A stretch of DNA of 64,000 nucleotides, from NCBI GenBank assembly GCA_036274895.1, contig DASUEU010000009.1, positions 1 through 64,000 of the forward strand, in the 5' to 3' direction. The position numbers and the translations under genes were made by a program. The notes under the pieces were generated by a model. That model had not been told where the DNA came from. It was given only the letters and a program-made list of their open reading frames with translations, and made no database searches. Positions 17,766 through 25,722 of the stretch are shown piece after piece; within the stretch, counting starts at the first letter, position 1; each line of letters opens with the position of its first letter. The stretch is from CALMKX01 sp036274895 (GTDB taxonomy: Bacteria; Acidobacteriota; Thermoanaerobaculia; Multivoradales; SZUA-115).

Positions 17766-18529
17766 CCTTGGCCTATCGGGGCACGGCCTACGCCGGCTGG
17801 CAGCGGCAGATCAACGCCCTCACGGTGCAGGAGGTCGTGGAGCGGGGCCTGGCCGCCGCCCTGGGCAGGGAGGTCGGCGTGGTCGGGGCTGGGCGTACCG
17901 ACGCCGGCGTGCACGCCAGGGGGCAGGTCGCCCACCTGGAGCTGCCAGCCCCCTTCCCGCTCAAGGGCCTGGTCTTCGGCACCAATGCCCACCTGCCGGA
18001 GGACGTCCGCATCCTCCAAGCGGCAGCGGTGCCGGTGGGCTTTCACGCCCGTCGCCACGCCCTGACCAAGCTCTACCGCTACCGCCTGGTGCGTGCACCT
18101 GTGCTGTCACCCCTCGACGCGCTCTTCTCCCTGCGCGTCGAGCCGAGAATCGACCTGGCCGCGATGCGAGCGGCGGTGTCCGCCTTGCCGGGGGAGCACG
18201 ACTTCCGTGCTTTCGCCCTCACCGGAGGCGCACCCGGTCCCACGGTGCGCCGGATCCTCGCCGCCGAGATCGCAGAACGGGGGGCAGAGCTGGTTTTCGC
18301 CATCGAGGGGGAGGGGTTCCTGCGCGGCATGGTGCGCTCCCTGGTGGGTACCCTCCTCGAGGTCGGGCGAGGCCGACGGGAGCCGAGCGCTTTCGCCGCT
18401 CTCCTCGAAGGCGCCGAGCGTTCCCGGGCCGGCCCGACCGCCCCGCCCCAGGGGCTCAGCCTCGAGCTCGTCCGCTATGGTCCCCAGTGGGACCCCCTCG
18501 AGCCGCCGGTCCCGGCCGGGAGCCTGTGA
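17741..18529 (+). CDS. truA: tRNA pseudouridine(38-40) synthase
   Basis: A 262-residue enzyme that isomerises uridines 38-40 in the tRNA anticodon stem-loop to pseudouridine. The catalytic motif GRTDAGVHA carries the nucleophilic Asp54. AYRGTAYAGWQRQ at the N-terminus and GEGFLRGMVRSLVGTLLEVG near the C-terminus are TruA hallmarks. The GTG at 17741 is preceded by GAGGAG at about eight bases and gives the expected N-terminus, although it lies within the end of the upstream glycosyltransferase gene. It leads the truA-cdsA-rseP run. Confidence 0.96.
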   Translation: MEPAFYRLTLAYRGTAYAGWQRQINALTVQEVVERGLAAALGREVGVVGAGRTDAGVHARGQVAHLELPAPFPLKGLVFGTNAHLPEDVRILQAAAVPVGFHARRHALTKLYRYRLVRAPVLSPLDALFSLRVEPRIDLAAMRAAVSALPGEHDFRAFALTGGAPGPTVRRILAAEIAERGAELVFAIEGEGFLRGMVRSLVGTLLEVGRGRREPSAFAALLEGAERSRAGPTAPPQGLSLELVRYGPQWDPLEPPVPAGSL

Positions 18530-18548
18530 TAGCTTTCCGGCCTCCAAT

Positions 18549-19370
18549 ATGAAGCGCTTGCTCACGGCCGCCGTCGGGTTGCCTCTGGTCCTCTTTGCGA
18601 CCTTCCGTTTCCCGCCCCTCGGCTTCTTCATCTTCGGGGTCCTGACCCTTGGTCTCGCGAGCGTCGAGTTCGCCGGGATCGCCAGGGCTTGGGCGCCGCG
18701 GCTTCCGCGCCTCGTTCTGCCGCCCTTGGTGGTCGGTCTGGCCGCTCTCCTCGCCCTGCCGGAGGCGGCCCAGTCGTTCTCGGCGAACGCCGTCTTCGGC
18801 GTGCTAATCGCCCTGTCGATCGGCGTCAGCACCCTGGCCCTGCTGTCGCGGACGCCCCTGGAGCAGGTGCCGGCCACCATCGGGACTCTGGCCTTCGGCA
18901 TTCCCTATTTCGCCCTGCCGATCGCCAGCGTCTGCCACCTCCAGCGCACTGATCCCTGGCTGGTTTTCTTGCTGCTGGCCATCAACTGGTTGGGTGACAC
19001 GGCGGCCTACTACGTCGGCTCGACCTGGGGGAAGCACCGCTTGGCGCCGGTGGTGAGCCCCAAGAAGACCTGGGAGGGGGCGGCGGCCGGTCTCGCCATC
19101 GGCATCGCCGCCACGTTGGTCTGGAGCCTCGCCCGCCTGGGTCGGGTGGAGGTGGCCCTGCTGGTGGTCGGCGTGGCGACGGCGATCGCCGGGCAGCTCG
19201 GGGATCTCGTGGAGTCCCTCTTCAAGCGCCACGCAGGGATCAAGGACTCCGGCAACCTCCTCCCGGGGCACGGCGGCATCTTCGATCGGTCGGACGCGCT
19301 GCTCTTCGGTGCGCCGGTGCTCTGGTACGGCCTCCTGGTGGCCCAGCCCTGGCTGTCGCTAGCCCGCTGA
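18549..19370 (+). CDS. cdsA: Phosphatidate cytidylyltransferase
   Basis: A 273-residue integral membrane enzyme that makes CDP-diacylglycerol from phosphatidic acid and CTP, the branch point of phospholipid synthesis. Seven to eight transmembrane helices are visible. The C-terminal signature is complete: SLFKRHAGIKDSGNLLPGHG followed by GIFDRSD, with KKTWEG upstream. The ATG at 18549 starts 19 bases after truA. The cdsA-rseP order (often with dxr between) is classic; here dxr is absent and rseP follows after 100 bases. Confidence 0.96.
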   Translation: MKRLLTAAVGLPLVLFATFRFPPLGFFIFGVLTLGLASVEFAGIARAWAPRLPRLVLPPLVVGLAALLALPEAAQSFSANAVFGVLIALSIGVSTLALLSRTPLEQVPATIGTLAFGIPYFALPIASVCHLQRTDPWLVFLLLAINWLGDTAAYYVGSTWGKHRLAPVVSPKKTWEGAAAGLAIGIAATLVWSLARLGRVEVALLVVGVATAIAGQLGDLVESLFKRHAGIKDSGNLLPGHGGIFDRSDALLFGAPVLWYGLLVAQPWLSLAR

Positions 19371-19411
19371 GCGGCGGGGAATCCCGGCACCGGAGCGCGG
19401 GTTAGCTCAGG

Positions 19412-19417
19412 TATAGT
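19412..19417 (+). promoter_or_regulatory. Possible -10 element before rseP
   Basis: TATAGT stands about 55 bases before the rseP ATG in the only sizeable gap of this gene run. No convincing -35 lies at the right spacing, and a small GGCCG/CGGCC hairpin follows it in the leader. Confidence 0.35.
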
Positions 19418-19470
19418 GCCGGCCGTCGTCGTCGGCCGTCCCCGGAAACTCCCAAGCGATCCGCGAGACC

Positions 19471-20763
19471 ATGGAAATCGTCACTACCGTCTTCTACCTG
19501 CTCATCGTTCTCGGTGTGATCATCTTCGTTCACGAGGCCGGTCACCTCCTGATGGCCCGGGCCTTCGACATCCGGGTCCTCGCCTTCTCCCTGGGTTTCG
19601 GACCACGCCTCTGGGGTTTCAAGCGTGGTGAGACCGACTACAAGGTCTCGGCCTTCCCCCTTGGCGGCTACGTCAAGCTGGGGGGCGAGCACGCCGAGGA
19701 GCGCACGGAAGACCCCCGTGACTTCGTCAATCGCCCCCGCTGGCAGCGCATCCTGGTCTACCTCGCCGGGCCCCTGATGAACGTCGTCCTGGCCCTGGTG
19801 TTGATCGCCACCGCCTTCATGGTCGGCATCAACCTGCCGCCGCGCAAACTCCCCCCGGAGATCGGCCTGGTCATGCCGGAGTCTCCGGCTGCGCAGGCCG
19901 GTCTCGCCATGAAGGATCGGATCGTGGCCGTGAACGGCCAGCCCGTCACCGAGTTCCGGGAAGTCCAGATGGCCATCCTGGGCGCCCCCGAGCAGCCGCT
20001 GACCTTGACCTACGAGCGGGCCGGCCAGCGAGCCGAGACGGTCGTGACGCCCGTGCGCATTCTCCCCGACGGCTACGGCGACGCCGGCATCGCCGGTCCC
20101 GGCAAGGTGATCATCGCGAGCGTCTTGAAGGGCGGCGCCGCCGCCGCTGCGGGCTTCCAGAAGGGGGATCACGTCCTCGCCGTCGACGGCCGCACCATCA
20201 ACACCAGCACCGACCTGATCGCCTACATCCAGAAGACGTCCGGCCAGGAGATCCGCTTCGAGATCGAACGCAACCGGCAGCGGATGGAGATCCCGGTCAC
20301 TCCTCAGGGACCGGCGGACCAGGGCCGGATCGGCGTCTCCCTCGACTTCGGGATCTTCCAGCGGTACTCCTTCACCGAGGCGATCGTCGAGAGCTTCCAC
20401 TACAACGTCGACCTGGTGAATCAGACCTACCAGGTTCTGGGCAAAGTGCTGACTCGCCAGCTCGAGGCCAAGACAGCCCTGGCAGGGCCGATCGGCATGG
20501 CCCGGATGATTGGCGAGCAGGCGAATCGGGGTGTCAACTACCTGATCCACCTGATGGGCTTCATCTCGATCTCGATCGCGCTACTGAATCTGCTGCCGAT
20601 CCCGGTGCTCGATGGCGGCCAGATCACCATCCTGCTGGTCGAGAGCGTGATGCGTCGTGACCTCTCGATGACCCTCAAGGAGCGTCTGACCAACGTCGGC
20701 GCGGTGCTCTTGCTGGCGATCATGGCGATCGTGATCTTCTTCGACGTCCAGAAGCTCTTCTAG
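19471..20763 (+). CDS. rseP: Site-2 intramembrane protease RseP
   Basis: A 430-residue inner-membrane zinc metalloprotease that cleaves anti-sigma factors and remnant signal peptides inside the membrane. The first helix holds HEAGH (residues 21-25). The C-terminal membrane region has LLPIPVLDGG (374-383), whose Asp completes the zinc site. Two PDZ domains lie between, including IGLVMPESPAAQAGLAMKDR and VLKGGAAAAAGFQKGDHVLA. Length and order match RseP rather than the shorter SpoIVFB type. The stop is three bases before the PASTA gene. Confidence 0.95.
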   Translation: MEIVTTVFYLLIVLGVIIFVHEAGHLLMARAFDIRVLAFSLGFGPRLWGFKRGETDYKVSAFPLGGYVKLGGEHAEERTEDPRDFVNRPRWQRILVYLAGPLMNVVLALVLIATAFMVGINLPPRKLPPEIGLVMPESPAAQAGLAMKDRIVAVNGQPVTEFREVQMAILGAPEQPLTLTYERAGQRAETVVTPVRILPDGYGDAGIAGPGKVIIASVLKGGAAAAAGFQKGDHVLAVDGRTINTSTDLIAYIQKTSGQEIRFEIERNRQRMEIPVTPQGPADQGRIGVSLDFGIFQRYSFTEAIVESFHYNVDLVNQTYQVLGKVLTRQLEAKTALAGPIGMARMIGEQANRGVNYLIHLMGFISISIALLNLLPIPVLDGGQITILLVESVMRRDLSMTLKERLTNVGAVLLLAIMAIVIFFDVQKLF

Positions 20764-20766
20764 CGC

Positions 20767-21525
20767 ATGCCCGATCGACGCCTGCCCGCTTGGGCGCGAT
20801 GGCTGTTGAGGCTGAGCTACGTCGGGGTGCTGGGTCTGGTCTTCGTGCTCTCGGCGTACTTCGCCTTCAGTGTATTTGTCCGGAGTGGGGTCACCCGCGC
20901 GCCCGAGCTGGTGGGGTTGACGCGCGAAGAGGCCGAAGACCTCCTCGCGGATCGCGGCCTGACCTGGGGGCCGTCAGCGGTGCCGGGCCGGGCCTCCGAG
21001 GAGGTGCCGGAAGGACACGTTCTCGAGCAGCGCCCGGCAGCCGGCAGTCTGGTCAAGCGGGGCAAGCCGATCGAGGTGATCGTCTCCTTGGGTCCCGAGC
21101 GCCTCACCGTGCCGGAGCTGGGCGGGCAAGCCCTCCAGGCGGCCGAGGTGGCTCTGGCCGCCGCCGGACTGCGGGTGGGACGGACGCTCTCCGTCTTCCG
21201 CGCAGGTGTGGCCGCAGGCACCATCGTCGAGCAAAGCCCGGTGGCCGGTCAGGCGGGGGCGAGGGATGCGCCGGTCGACGTGTTCCTGGCGATGGAGCGC
21301 CGCGGTGAGGCCTTCGTCATGCCCGACCTCGTCTATCGCCGCTTCGAGCCTGTCCGTGCCTTCTTCGAAGGGCGCGGCTTCCGCCTGCGGGACGTGCGCT
21401 TTGAGCCCTACGACGGGGTCGCTGAAGGTGTTATCCTGCGCCAGTCCCCGCAGGCCGGCTACCCGGTCAGCCGACGTGATCCGATCTCGGTTGTCGTCTC
21501 CTCCAGCCGAGGGACCTTGCCCTGA
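20767..21525 (+). CDS. PASTA-domain membrane protein
   Basis: A 252-residue protein with an N-terminal membrane anchor (about residues 12-38, LLRLSYVGVLGLVFVLSAYF) and three extracytoplasmic PASTA domains. Each has the family closing pattern: VLEQRPAAGSLVKRGKPIEV, IVEQSPVAGQAGARDAPVDV and ILRQSPQAGYPVSRRDPISV. PASTA repeats bind peptidoglycan or muropeptides and usually occur on Ser/Thr kinases or penicillin-binding proteins; here they are alone on a membrane anchor. It may act as a cell-wall sensor or a scaffold for another protein. It lies between rseP (three-base gap) and rpe (seven-base gap), clearly in one operon. Confidence 0.88.
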   Translation: MPDRRLPAWARWLLRLSYVGVLGLVFVLSAYFAFSVFVRSGVTRAPELVGLTREEAEDLLADRGLTWGPSAVPGRASEEVPEGHVLEQRPAAGSLVKRGKPIEVIVSLGPERLTVPELGGQALQAAEVALAAAGLRVGRTLSVFRAGVAAGTIVEQSPVAGQAGARDAPVDVFLAMERRGEAFVMPDLVYRRFEPVRAFFEGRGFRLRDVRFEPYDGVAEGVILRQSPQAGYPVSRRDPISVVVSSSRGTLP

Positions 21526-21532
21526 CCACCCC

Positions 21533-22198
21533 ATGCTGATCGCTCCCTCGATCCTGGCCGCAGATCTCGCGGACCTGGCAGGCGCTCTGGCGCTGTGCGA
21601 GAGAGGCGGAGCGGATCTGATCCACGTCGACGTGATGGACGGGCACTTCGTCCCCAACCTCACCTTCGGCGTTCCGGTGGTGGCGGCGCTGGCGAAGCGC
21701 ACCCGTCTGCCCCTGGACGTTCACCTGATGGTCACCGATCCGGACCGCTTGCTGGATCGCTATGTCGAGGCCGGCGCGGCCAGGGTCTCCGTACACTGGG
21801 AAGCGGCGACGCATCTTGACCGCACCCTGGCCCGGATCCGGGAGCTGGGATCGCGCGCTGGGGTGGTGGTCAATCCGGCGACCCCCGTCGAGCTCCTCAC
21901 GGACGTTCTCGGCGCACTGGATTTCGTGCTGGTGATGTCCGTGAACCCGGGCTTTGCCGGCCAAGCGTTCATCCCGCGGTCGGTCGAGAAGGTGGCTCGT
22001 CTCGCTGCTCTCATCGCAGGAGCGGGTCTCGAGGTCGAGATCTCCGTCGATGGCGGCATTGCCCCGAGCAACATCCGCCGACTGGCGCAGGCGGGGGCGA
22101 CCAGCTTCGTCGTTGGATCGGCCCTCTTCTCGAGCGCTGACCCGCTGGACACCATCGCCGAGCTGCGGCGGCGAGCGAAAGGGGAAGAACCGCGATGA
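21533..22198 (+). CDS. rpe: Ribulose-phosphate 3-epimerase
   Basis: A 221-residue TIM-barrel enzyme that interconverts ribulose 5-phosphate and xylulose 5-phosphate in the pentose-phosphate/Calvin pathways. Diagnostic segments include IAPSILAADLADL, IHVDVMDGHFVPNLTFG (metal ligands His/Asp), LDVHLMV, VMSVNPGFAGQAFI and ISVDGGI with the phosphate loop GATSFVVGSALF. Length is normal. The gene overlaps the BamD-like gene by four bases (ATGA). Confidence 0.97.
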   Translation: MLIAPSILAADLADLAGALALCERGGADLIHVDVMDGHFVPNLTFGVPVVAALAKRTRLPLDVHLMVTDPDRLLDRYVEAGAARVSVHWEAATHLDRTLARIRELGSRAGVVVNPATPVELLTDVLGALDFVLVMSVNPGFAGQAFIPRSVEKVARLAALIAGAGLEVEISVDGGIAPSNIRRLAQAGATSFVVGSALFSSADPLDTIAELRRRAKGEEPR

Positions 22199-23049
22199 CG
22201 CGAAAAGCCGTGGCGCTAGCCCTTCTGGCCTGTGCCTTCCTGGGAGCGTGCAAGAGCTCGAAGCGCCAGGATCCGATCCTCGCCCTTGCCGCCCCGGAGT
22301 CCCTGGCGAAGGGCAAGGACCTGCTGTCGAAGGAGAAGTACGCCCGCGCCCGTCCGTACCTTCTCCACGCCTTCGAGGTAGAGCCCAACTCCGTCACCGG
22401 CCGTGAGGCCCTGCTGCTGGCTGCCGACACCTTCTATCTGGAGGGCGGCTCCACCAACTTCCTCCAGGCCGAGGCCAAGTACCGCGACTTCCTGAATCGC
22501 TTTCCCACCAGTGACCGTGCCGCCTACGCCCAATTCCAGGTGGCGGCGGCCCTGGCCCGCCGCATGGAACGCCCGGACCGCGACCAGAGCACCGCTCGGC
22601 AGGCCCTCGAGGCATTCCAGGATTTGCAGCGAACTTACCCAACGAGCGAGTTCGCCGCCCAGGCACGAGATCAGATCCGGTTGGTGCGCGACAACCTGGC
22701 CGAGCACGAGTTCGTGGTGGGCCAGTTCTACCTGCGCTACGGCATCGATGCGGCGGCCATCAGCCGCTTGGAGTTCCTGCTCGAGAGCTACCCGGATTAC
22801 ACCGCGAAGGACAAGATCTACTTCCACCTCGGGCGGGCCTATGGTCGTTCGGGCCGCGGCGAGGAGGCCGAAAGCAGTTTCGGGAAGTTGACGACCCAGT
22901 ACCCGGACAGCCCCTACATCGCGGCGATCGAGGAAGCGCGGGAGGAGATCGCCAAGGCCAGCGCGCAGCGTGAGAAGAGAGCCCGTAGGGCCGGTACCAG
23001 GCAGGCCCCCGCAGCGCCGGAGACGGTGCCGAGTGGAGGCACGACGTGA
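22195..23049 (+). CDS. bamD: BamD-like outer-membrane lipoprotein (TPR)
   Basis: A 284-residue lipoprotein with a clean lipobox LGAC (Cys19) after a hydrophobic signal. It then has about five TPR-type repeats, for example GKDLLSKEKYARARPYLLHA, KYRDFLNRFPTSDRAAYAQF and FQDLQRTYPTSEFAAQARDQ. The last is followed by the BamD-type VRDNLAEHEFVVGQFYLRYG. BamD is the essential lipoprotein of the outer-membrane beta-barrel assembly machine. The C-terminal 40 residues are basic and Ala/Pro-rich. The start overlaps the rpe stop, and the end overlaps the next lipoprotein gene (GTGA). Confidence 0.87.
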   Translation: MTRKAVALALLACAFLGACKSSKRQDPILALAAPESLAKGKDLLSKEKYARARPYLLHAFEVEPNSVTGREALLLAADTFYLEGGSTNFLQAEAKYRDFLNRFPTSDRAAYAQFQVAAALARRMERPDRDQSTARQALEAFQDLQRTYPTSEFAAQARDQIRLVRDNLAEHEFVVGQFYLRYGIDAAAISRLEFLLESYPDYTAKDKIYFHLGRAYGRSGRGEEAESSFGKLTTQYPDSPYIAAIEEAREEIAKASAQREKRARRAGTRQAPAAPETVPSGGTT

Positions 23050-23786
23050 AGAAAGCCACGGCGGTCGTCGCGATCTGCCTGCTTTCGGTCGGCTGGAGTG
23101 GTTGCGCCAGCAATCCGTTCCGCCGCGGGGGCGAGCAGCAGACCGACGACGCGGCAGCCCTCAAGGCTCGGCTCGTCGAGGCCGAGCGACAGCTGCGGGT
23201 GCAGGAGATCGAGCTGGGGCGCTTGCGAGACCGCGTGGCCGTGCTCGAGGGTTCCGGGAGGCAGCGGCCGGGCGCCCCAGCTTCTGCCACCGCAACGCCG
23301 CCGCCGGCCCCCCCCTCAGGGCTCGACGACGGGGTCCGGGGTAGCGGGCCAGCCGACGATGTCGAGCAGAGGGACCTGGCCACACCGGTCGCCGCTGTGG
23401 TAGCGCCGTCGGTCGAGGCTCAGCAGGCCTACGATCGGGGCTTGCAGCTCTATCAGGCGGGCCAGTACGCAGAGTCGGAGGAGTCTTTCCGCCGCTTCCT
23501 CGCCCGCTGGGCGGAAACCGAGCTCGCCGACAATGCCGCCTATTGGATTGGCGAGTCGCGCTGGGCCAGGCAGGACTGGAAAGGTGCGCTCGCAGCCTTT
23601 CAGGAGGCCGTCGAGCGCCAGCCGGATGGCAACAAGGTACCCGATGCCCTGCTCAAGGCAGGCAAGTGCTTGGAGAAGCTGGGGGATCCGGTGGGCGCCA
23701 GGGATCTCTACGACGAGGTTGTACGGCGCTTCCCAGGCACCGCGGCCGCTGCTGCGGCGGAAGAGCGCCGCACCCCCTCCCCTTGA
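23046..23786 (+). CDS. cpoB: CpoB/YbgF-like periplasmic TPR protein, probable lipoprotein
   Basis: A 246-residue exported protein. The N-terminal signal ends in WSGC (Cys20), a plausible though imperfect lipobox. A coiled coil (ALKARLVEAERQLRVQEIEL) follows, then a Pro/Ala linker, then three C-terminal TPR units (AYDRGLQLYQAGQYAESEES onward). This coiled-coil/linker/TPR order is that of CpoB/YbgF, which links outer-membrane constriction (Tol-Pal) to peptidoglycan synthesis. The GTG start overlaps the bamD stop. It has no tol or pal gene beside it in this window. Confidence 0.82.
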   Translation: MKKATAVVAICLLSVGWSGCASNPFRRGGEQQTDDAAALKARLVEAERQLRVQEIELGRLRDRVAVLEGSGRQRPGAPASATATPPPAPPSGLDDGVRGSGPADDVEQRDLATPVAAVVAPSVEAQQAYDRGLQLYQAGQYAESEESFRRFLARWAETELADNAAYWIGESRWARQDWKGALAAFQEAVERQPDGNKVPDALLKAGKCLEKLGDPVGARDLYDEVVRRFPGTAAAAAAEERRTPSP

Positions 23787-23826
23787 GGGAGGGGCCCATC
23801 GCCGGCTCAAGCGTTGCTTGAGCCGG
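23774..23826 (+). terminator. Tandem hairpins ending the rseP-cpoB gene run
   Basis: The first hairpin is an 8-bp stem, 23774-23781 with 23787-23794, and its loop contains the TGA stop of the cpoB-like gene. The second is a perfect 11-bp stem, 23802-23812 with 23816-23826, with a GTT loop. There is no T-run, so termination may be inefficient or factor-assisted. Confidence 0.55.
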
Positions 23827-23849
23827 AGGGCCCTAAACGGGCGCGAAAC

Positions 23850-23879
23850 TTGACACTTGCGCCCCAAAAGGGGTAGGGT
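23850..23879 (+). promoter_or_regulatory. Candidate promoter of LysM gene
   Basis: A consensus TTGACA (23850-23855) is followed after 18 bp by TAGGGT (23874-23879), a weak -10. It is well placed, about 50 bases before the ribosome-binding site of the LysM gene. Confidence 0.5.
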
Positions 23880-23937
23880 GAAAGATAGAGCTTTCCGCAT
23901 GGGTGCCTGTCGCCGCTGTAGCCGAGAGGATGTCTCG

Positions 23938-25164
23938 ATGAGCCGAAAGACCGTCGCGTTTGCCGTTTCCTCCCTGCTCCTGCTTTGTGCGTACGCCGCC
24001 AAGGCGGACGACCAGCCCCCCAGGGATCTCAAGCTCGTCGGCGATCACTGGACGGCCTGGGACCCACCGGCTCCTCCCCCCGACGCACAGGTCCATACCG
24101 TCGTGCCGGGCGACACCCTCTGGTCCCTCGCCGCGAAGTTCCTCGGCAATCCTTACCTCTGGCCCCAGCTCTGGGAGCAGAACCAGTACATTCGGGACGC
24201 TCACTGGATCTACCCGGGCGATCCCTTGATCCTCAGCACCCGCGTCGCCGCTGTCGAGGACCTCGAAACGGTGGATCTGGGCGGTGAGGGTGCCCCTGGA
24301 GAAGGCGAGGACGGAGCCCGGGCAGCGGGGGAGAGTGGCGAGGAGAGCGGGGCGGCCACCGAGGAAGAGCTCAAGCTCCTGCGGTCGGCCGAGGAGGCGG
24401 CTGGCGCTCCCAATCTGCTCGGCTCCGAGAGCGACATCTACTGCGCTGGCTACGTCGGGCCACTCGAGGAGACTTTCCCCTTCAGCATCACCGGTTCTGA
24501 GTACGACGGTCTGAACCCGACCATGGACACCGCGGCCGGCGCCATCCGGGGCAACTTTGGGGGTGAGCCTTCGGCCAAGTACGGTCTGGACACCGGCGAT
24601 ATCGTCTACTTGAACGCCGGCCGGAACAACGGCCTGGCTCCAGGCCAGGTTCTCACGGCGGTGCACCCCGACGACGAGGTCATCCATCCGGTGACGGGTC
24701 AGGTCTACGGGCGTCTGTACCGCTATTCGGGTCGAGTCCGAGTGCTCACCGCCCAGGCTGATAGCTCGATCGCGGAGATCGTCTTCTCCTGCGAGCCCAT
24801 CGCAGTGGGGATCGCTCTCAGGCCGTTCGAGCCTCAGCCCGTGCCGCTAGCTCGGCGCACCACGATGCGGCCGCCGAACCTGCCCAGCTCGGCGGAGAAG
24901 CTGATCGGTGGACCGGTGATCCTGCTCGCCGATGACCGCGTGGTCAGCCTCGGCCAGGACAACGTCGTCTATATCGATCGCGGGGCCGACGACGACGTCG
25001 CACCCGGCGACCTCTACACCATCTACCGGATCAACAAGCCAGGCCTGCCCCCGGTGGTACTCGGCGAGCTCGCCGTGCTGTCGGTACACAGCCGGTCCTC
25101 GGTGGCGCGGATCCTCCAGTCACGCTACACCATCCACGTCGGAGATCGGGTCGAGGCGAAGTAG
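23938..25164 (+). CDS. Exported LysM-domain protein
   Basis: A 408-residue protein with a signal peptide (TVAFAVSSLLLLCAYAAKAD). A LysM peptidoglycan-binding domain covers about residues 55-100: VHTVVPGDTLWSLAAKFLGN with LWPQLWEQNQYIRDAHWIYPGD, the long variant with an inserted W-P-x-L-W motif. An acidic Gly/Glu linker follows, then a 250-residue beta-rich region with three similar halves (GDIVYLNAGRNNGLAPGQVL; NVVYIDRGADDDVAPGDLYT) that looks like repeated small beta domains. A GAGAGGA ribosome-binding site precedes the ATG at 23938. Likely a cell-wall-associated periplasmic protein; the function of the repeats is unknown. Confidence 0.87.
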   Translation: MSRKTVAFAVSSLLLLCAYAAKADDQPPRDLKLVGDHWTAWDPPAPPPDAQVHTVVPGDTLWSLAAKFLGNPYLWPQLWEQNQYIRDAHWIYPGDPLILSTRVAAVEDLETVDLGGEGAPGEGEDGARAAGESGEESGAATEEELKLLRSAEEAAGAPNLLGSESDIYCAGYVGPLEETFPFSITGSEYDGLNPTMDTAAGAIRGNFGGEPSAKYGLDTGDIVYLNAGRNNGLAPGQVLTAVHPDDEVIHPVTGQVYGRLYRYSGRVRVLTAQADSSIAEIVFSCEPIAVGIALRPFEPQPVPLARRTTMRPPNLPSSAEKLIGGPVILLADDRVVSLGQDNVVYIDRGADDDVAPGDLYTIYRINKPGLPPVVLGELAVLSVHSRSSVARILQSRYTIHVGDRVEAK

Positions 25165-25252
25165 GCTTCGTCCGAGTCCGTCGGTTCGTCTGTGCTATCC
25201 TGCGCCGACGGACCGATCGAGAGAAAGTGAGCGCGTGGTGGCCGAGGAATCG

Positions 25253-25510
25253 ATGAACGGAAACCTCTCCCGGATCGTCGACGAGTTGGTGAGGAGAGGC
25301 GTAACCCTCGAGCAGGCTCGGCGGGAGTTCGAGAAGCAGTTCATCGTCGCCTCGTTGAAGTCGAACGACGGCAACGTCTGCCGCTCCGCCAAGAGCCTCG
25401 GCGTGCATCGCAACACCCTGCGCAACAAGGTCAGCAGCCTGGGTATCGGCCCGGGCGAGACCCGCCCTCCCGGCAGCCGGCCTCGCCGGCGCCCCGTCCT
25501 CGAGACATAA
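25253..25510 (+). CDS. Small Fis-type DNA-binding protein
   Basis: An 85-residue protein whose middle is a Fis-like helix-turn-helix: FEKQFIVASLKSNDGNVCRS followed by AKSLGVHRNTLRNKVSSLGI. This is the same fold as the C-terminus of NtrC-type activators, here without receiver or AAA+ domains. The last 20 residues are a basic Pro/Arg tail. The ATG at 25253 has GAGGA just upstream; in-frame GTGs at 25235 and 25238 would add five to six residues. It lies between a LysM protein and a lytic transglycosylase with a sigma-54 promoter, so it may be a local DNA-bending regulator, but no direct evidence shows this. Confidence 0.83.
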   Translation: MNGNLSRIVDELVRRGVTLEQARREFEKQFIVASLKSNDGNVCRSAKSLGVHRNTLRNKVSSLGIGPGETRPPGSRPRRRPVLET

Positions 25511-25553
25511 GCCAGACCGGCACGGCCACTCACGCCCCAGTTTCGCCCTTTGC

Positions 25554-25569
25554 TGGCATGCGACTTGCT
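25554..25569 (+). promoter_or_regulatory. Sigma-54 (-24/-12) promoter before lytic transglycosylase
   Basis: TGGCATG-CGAC-TTGCT matches the consensus TGGCACG-N4-TTGCW at all but one defined position, with correct GG-N10-GC spacing. The predicted start near 25580 gives a leader of about 140 bases. The 212-base gap (25511-25722) around it holds no other gene that I can see. Confidence 0.75.
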
Positions 25570-25722
25570 GTTCTGGCATAGAACGGCAAGGAGGAGGGTC
25601 GCCAGCGCGACCGCCGATCTCTCCTCTCCTCCTCGCCAGCGTGCGGCCCCTTCTCAACCCTGGCAAGCCCGTCTCCACGGGTCCGCACAGTCCCCAAACG
25701 ACCTGGACGGAGGATGTCCGGA

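Noticed and set aside
23803..23818. Sigma-54-like CGGCTCA-AGCG-TTGCT before the LysM gene
   Set aside because: The match is created by the perfect 11-bp terminator-type hairpin at 23802-23826, and a TTGACA promoter lies just downstream.
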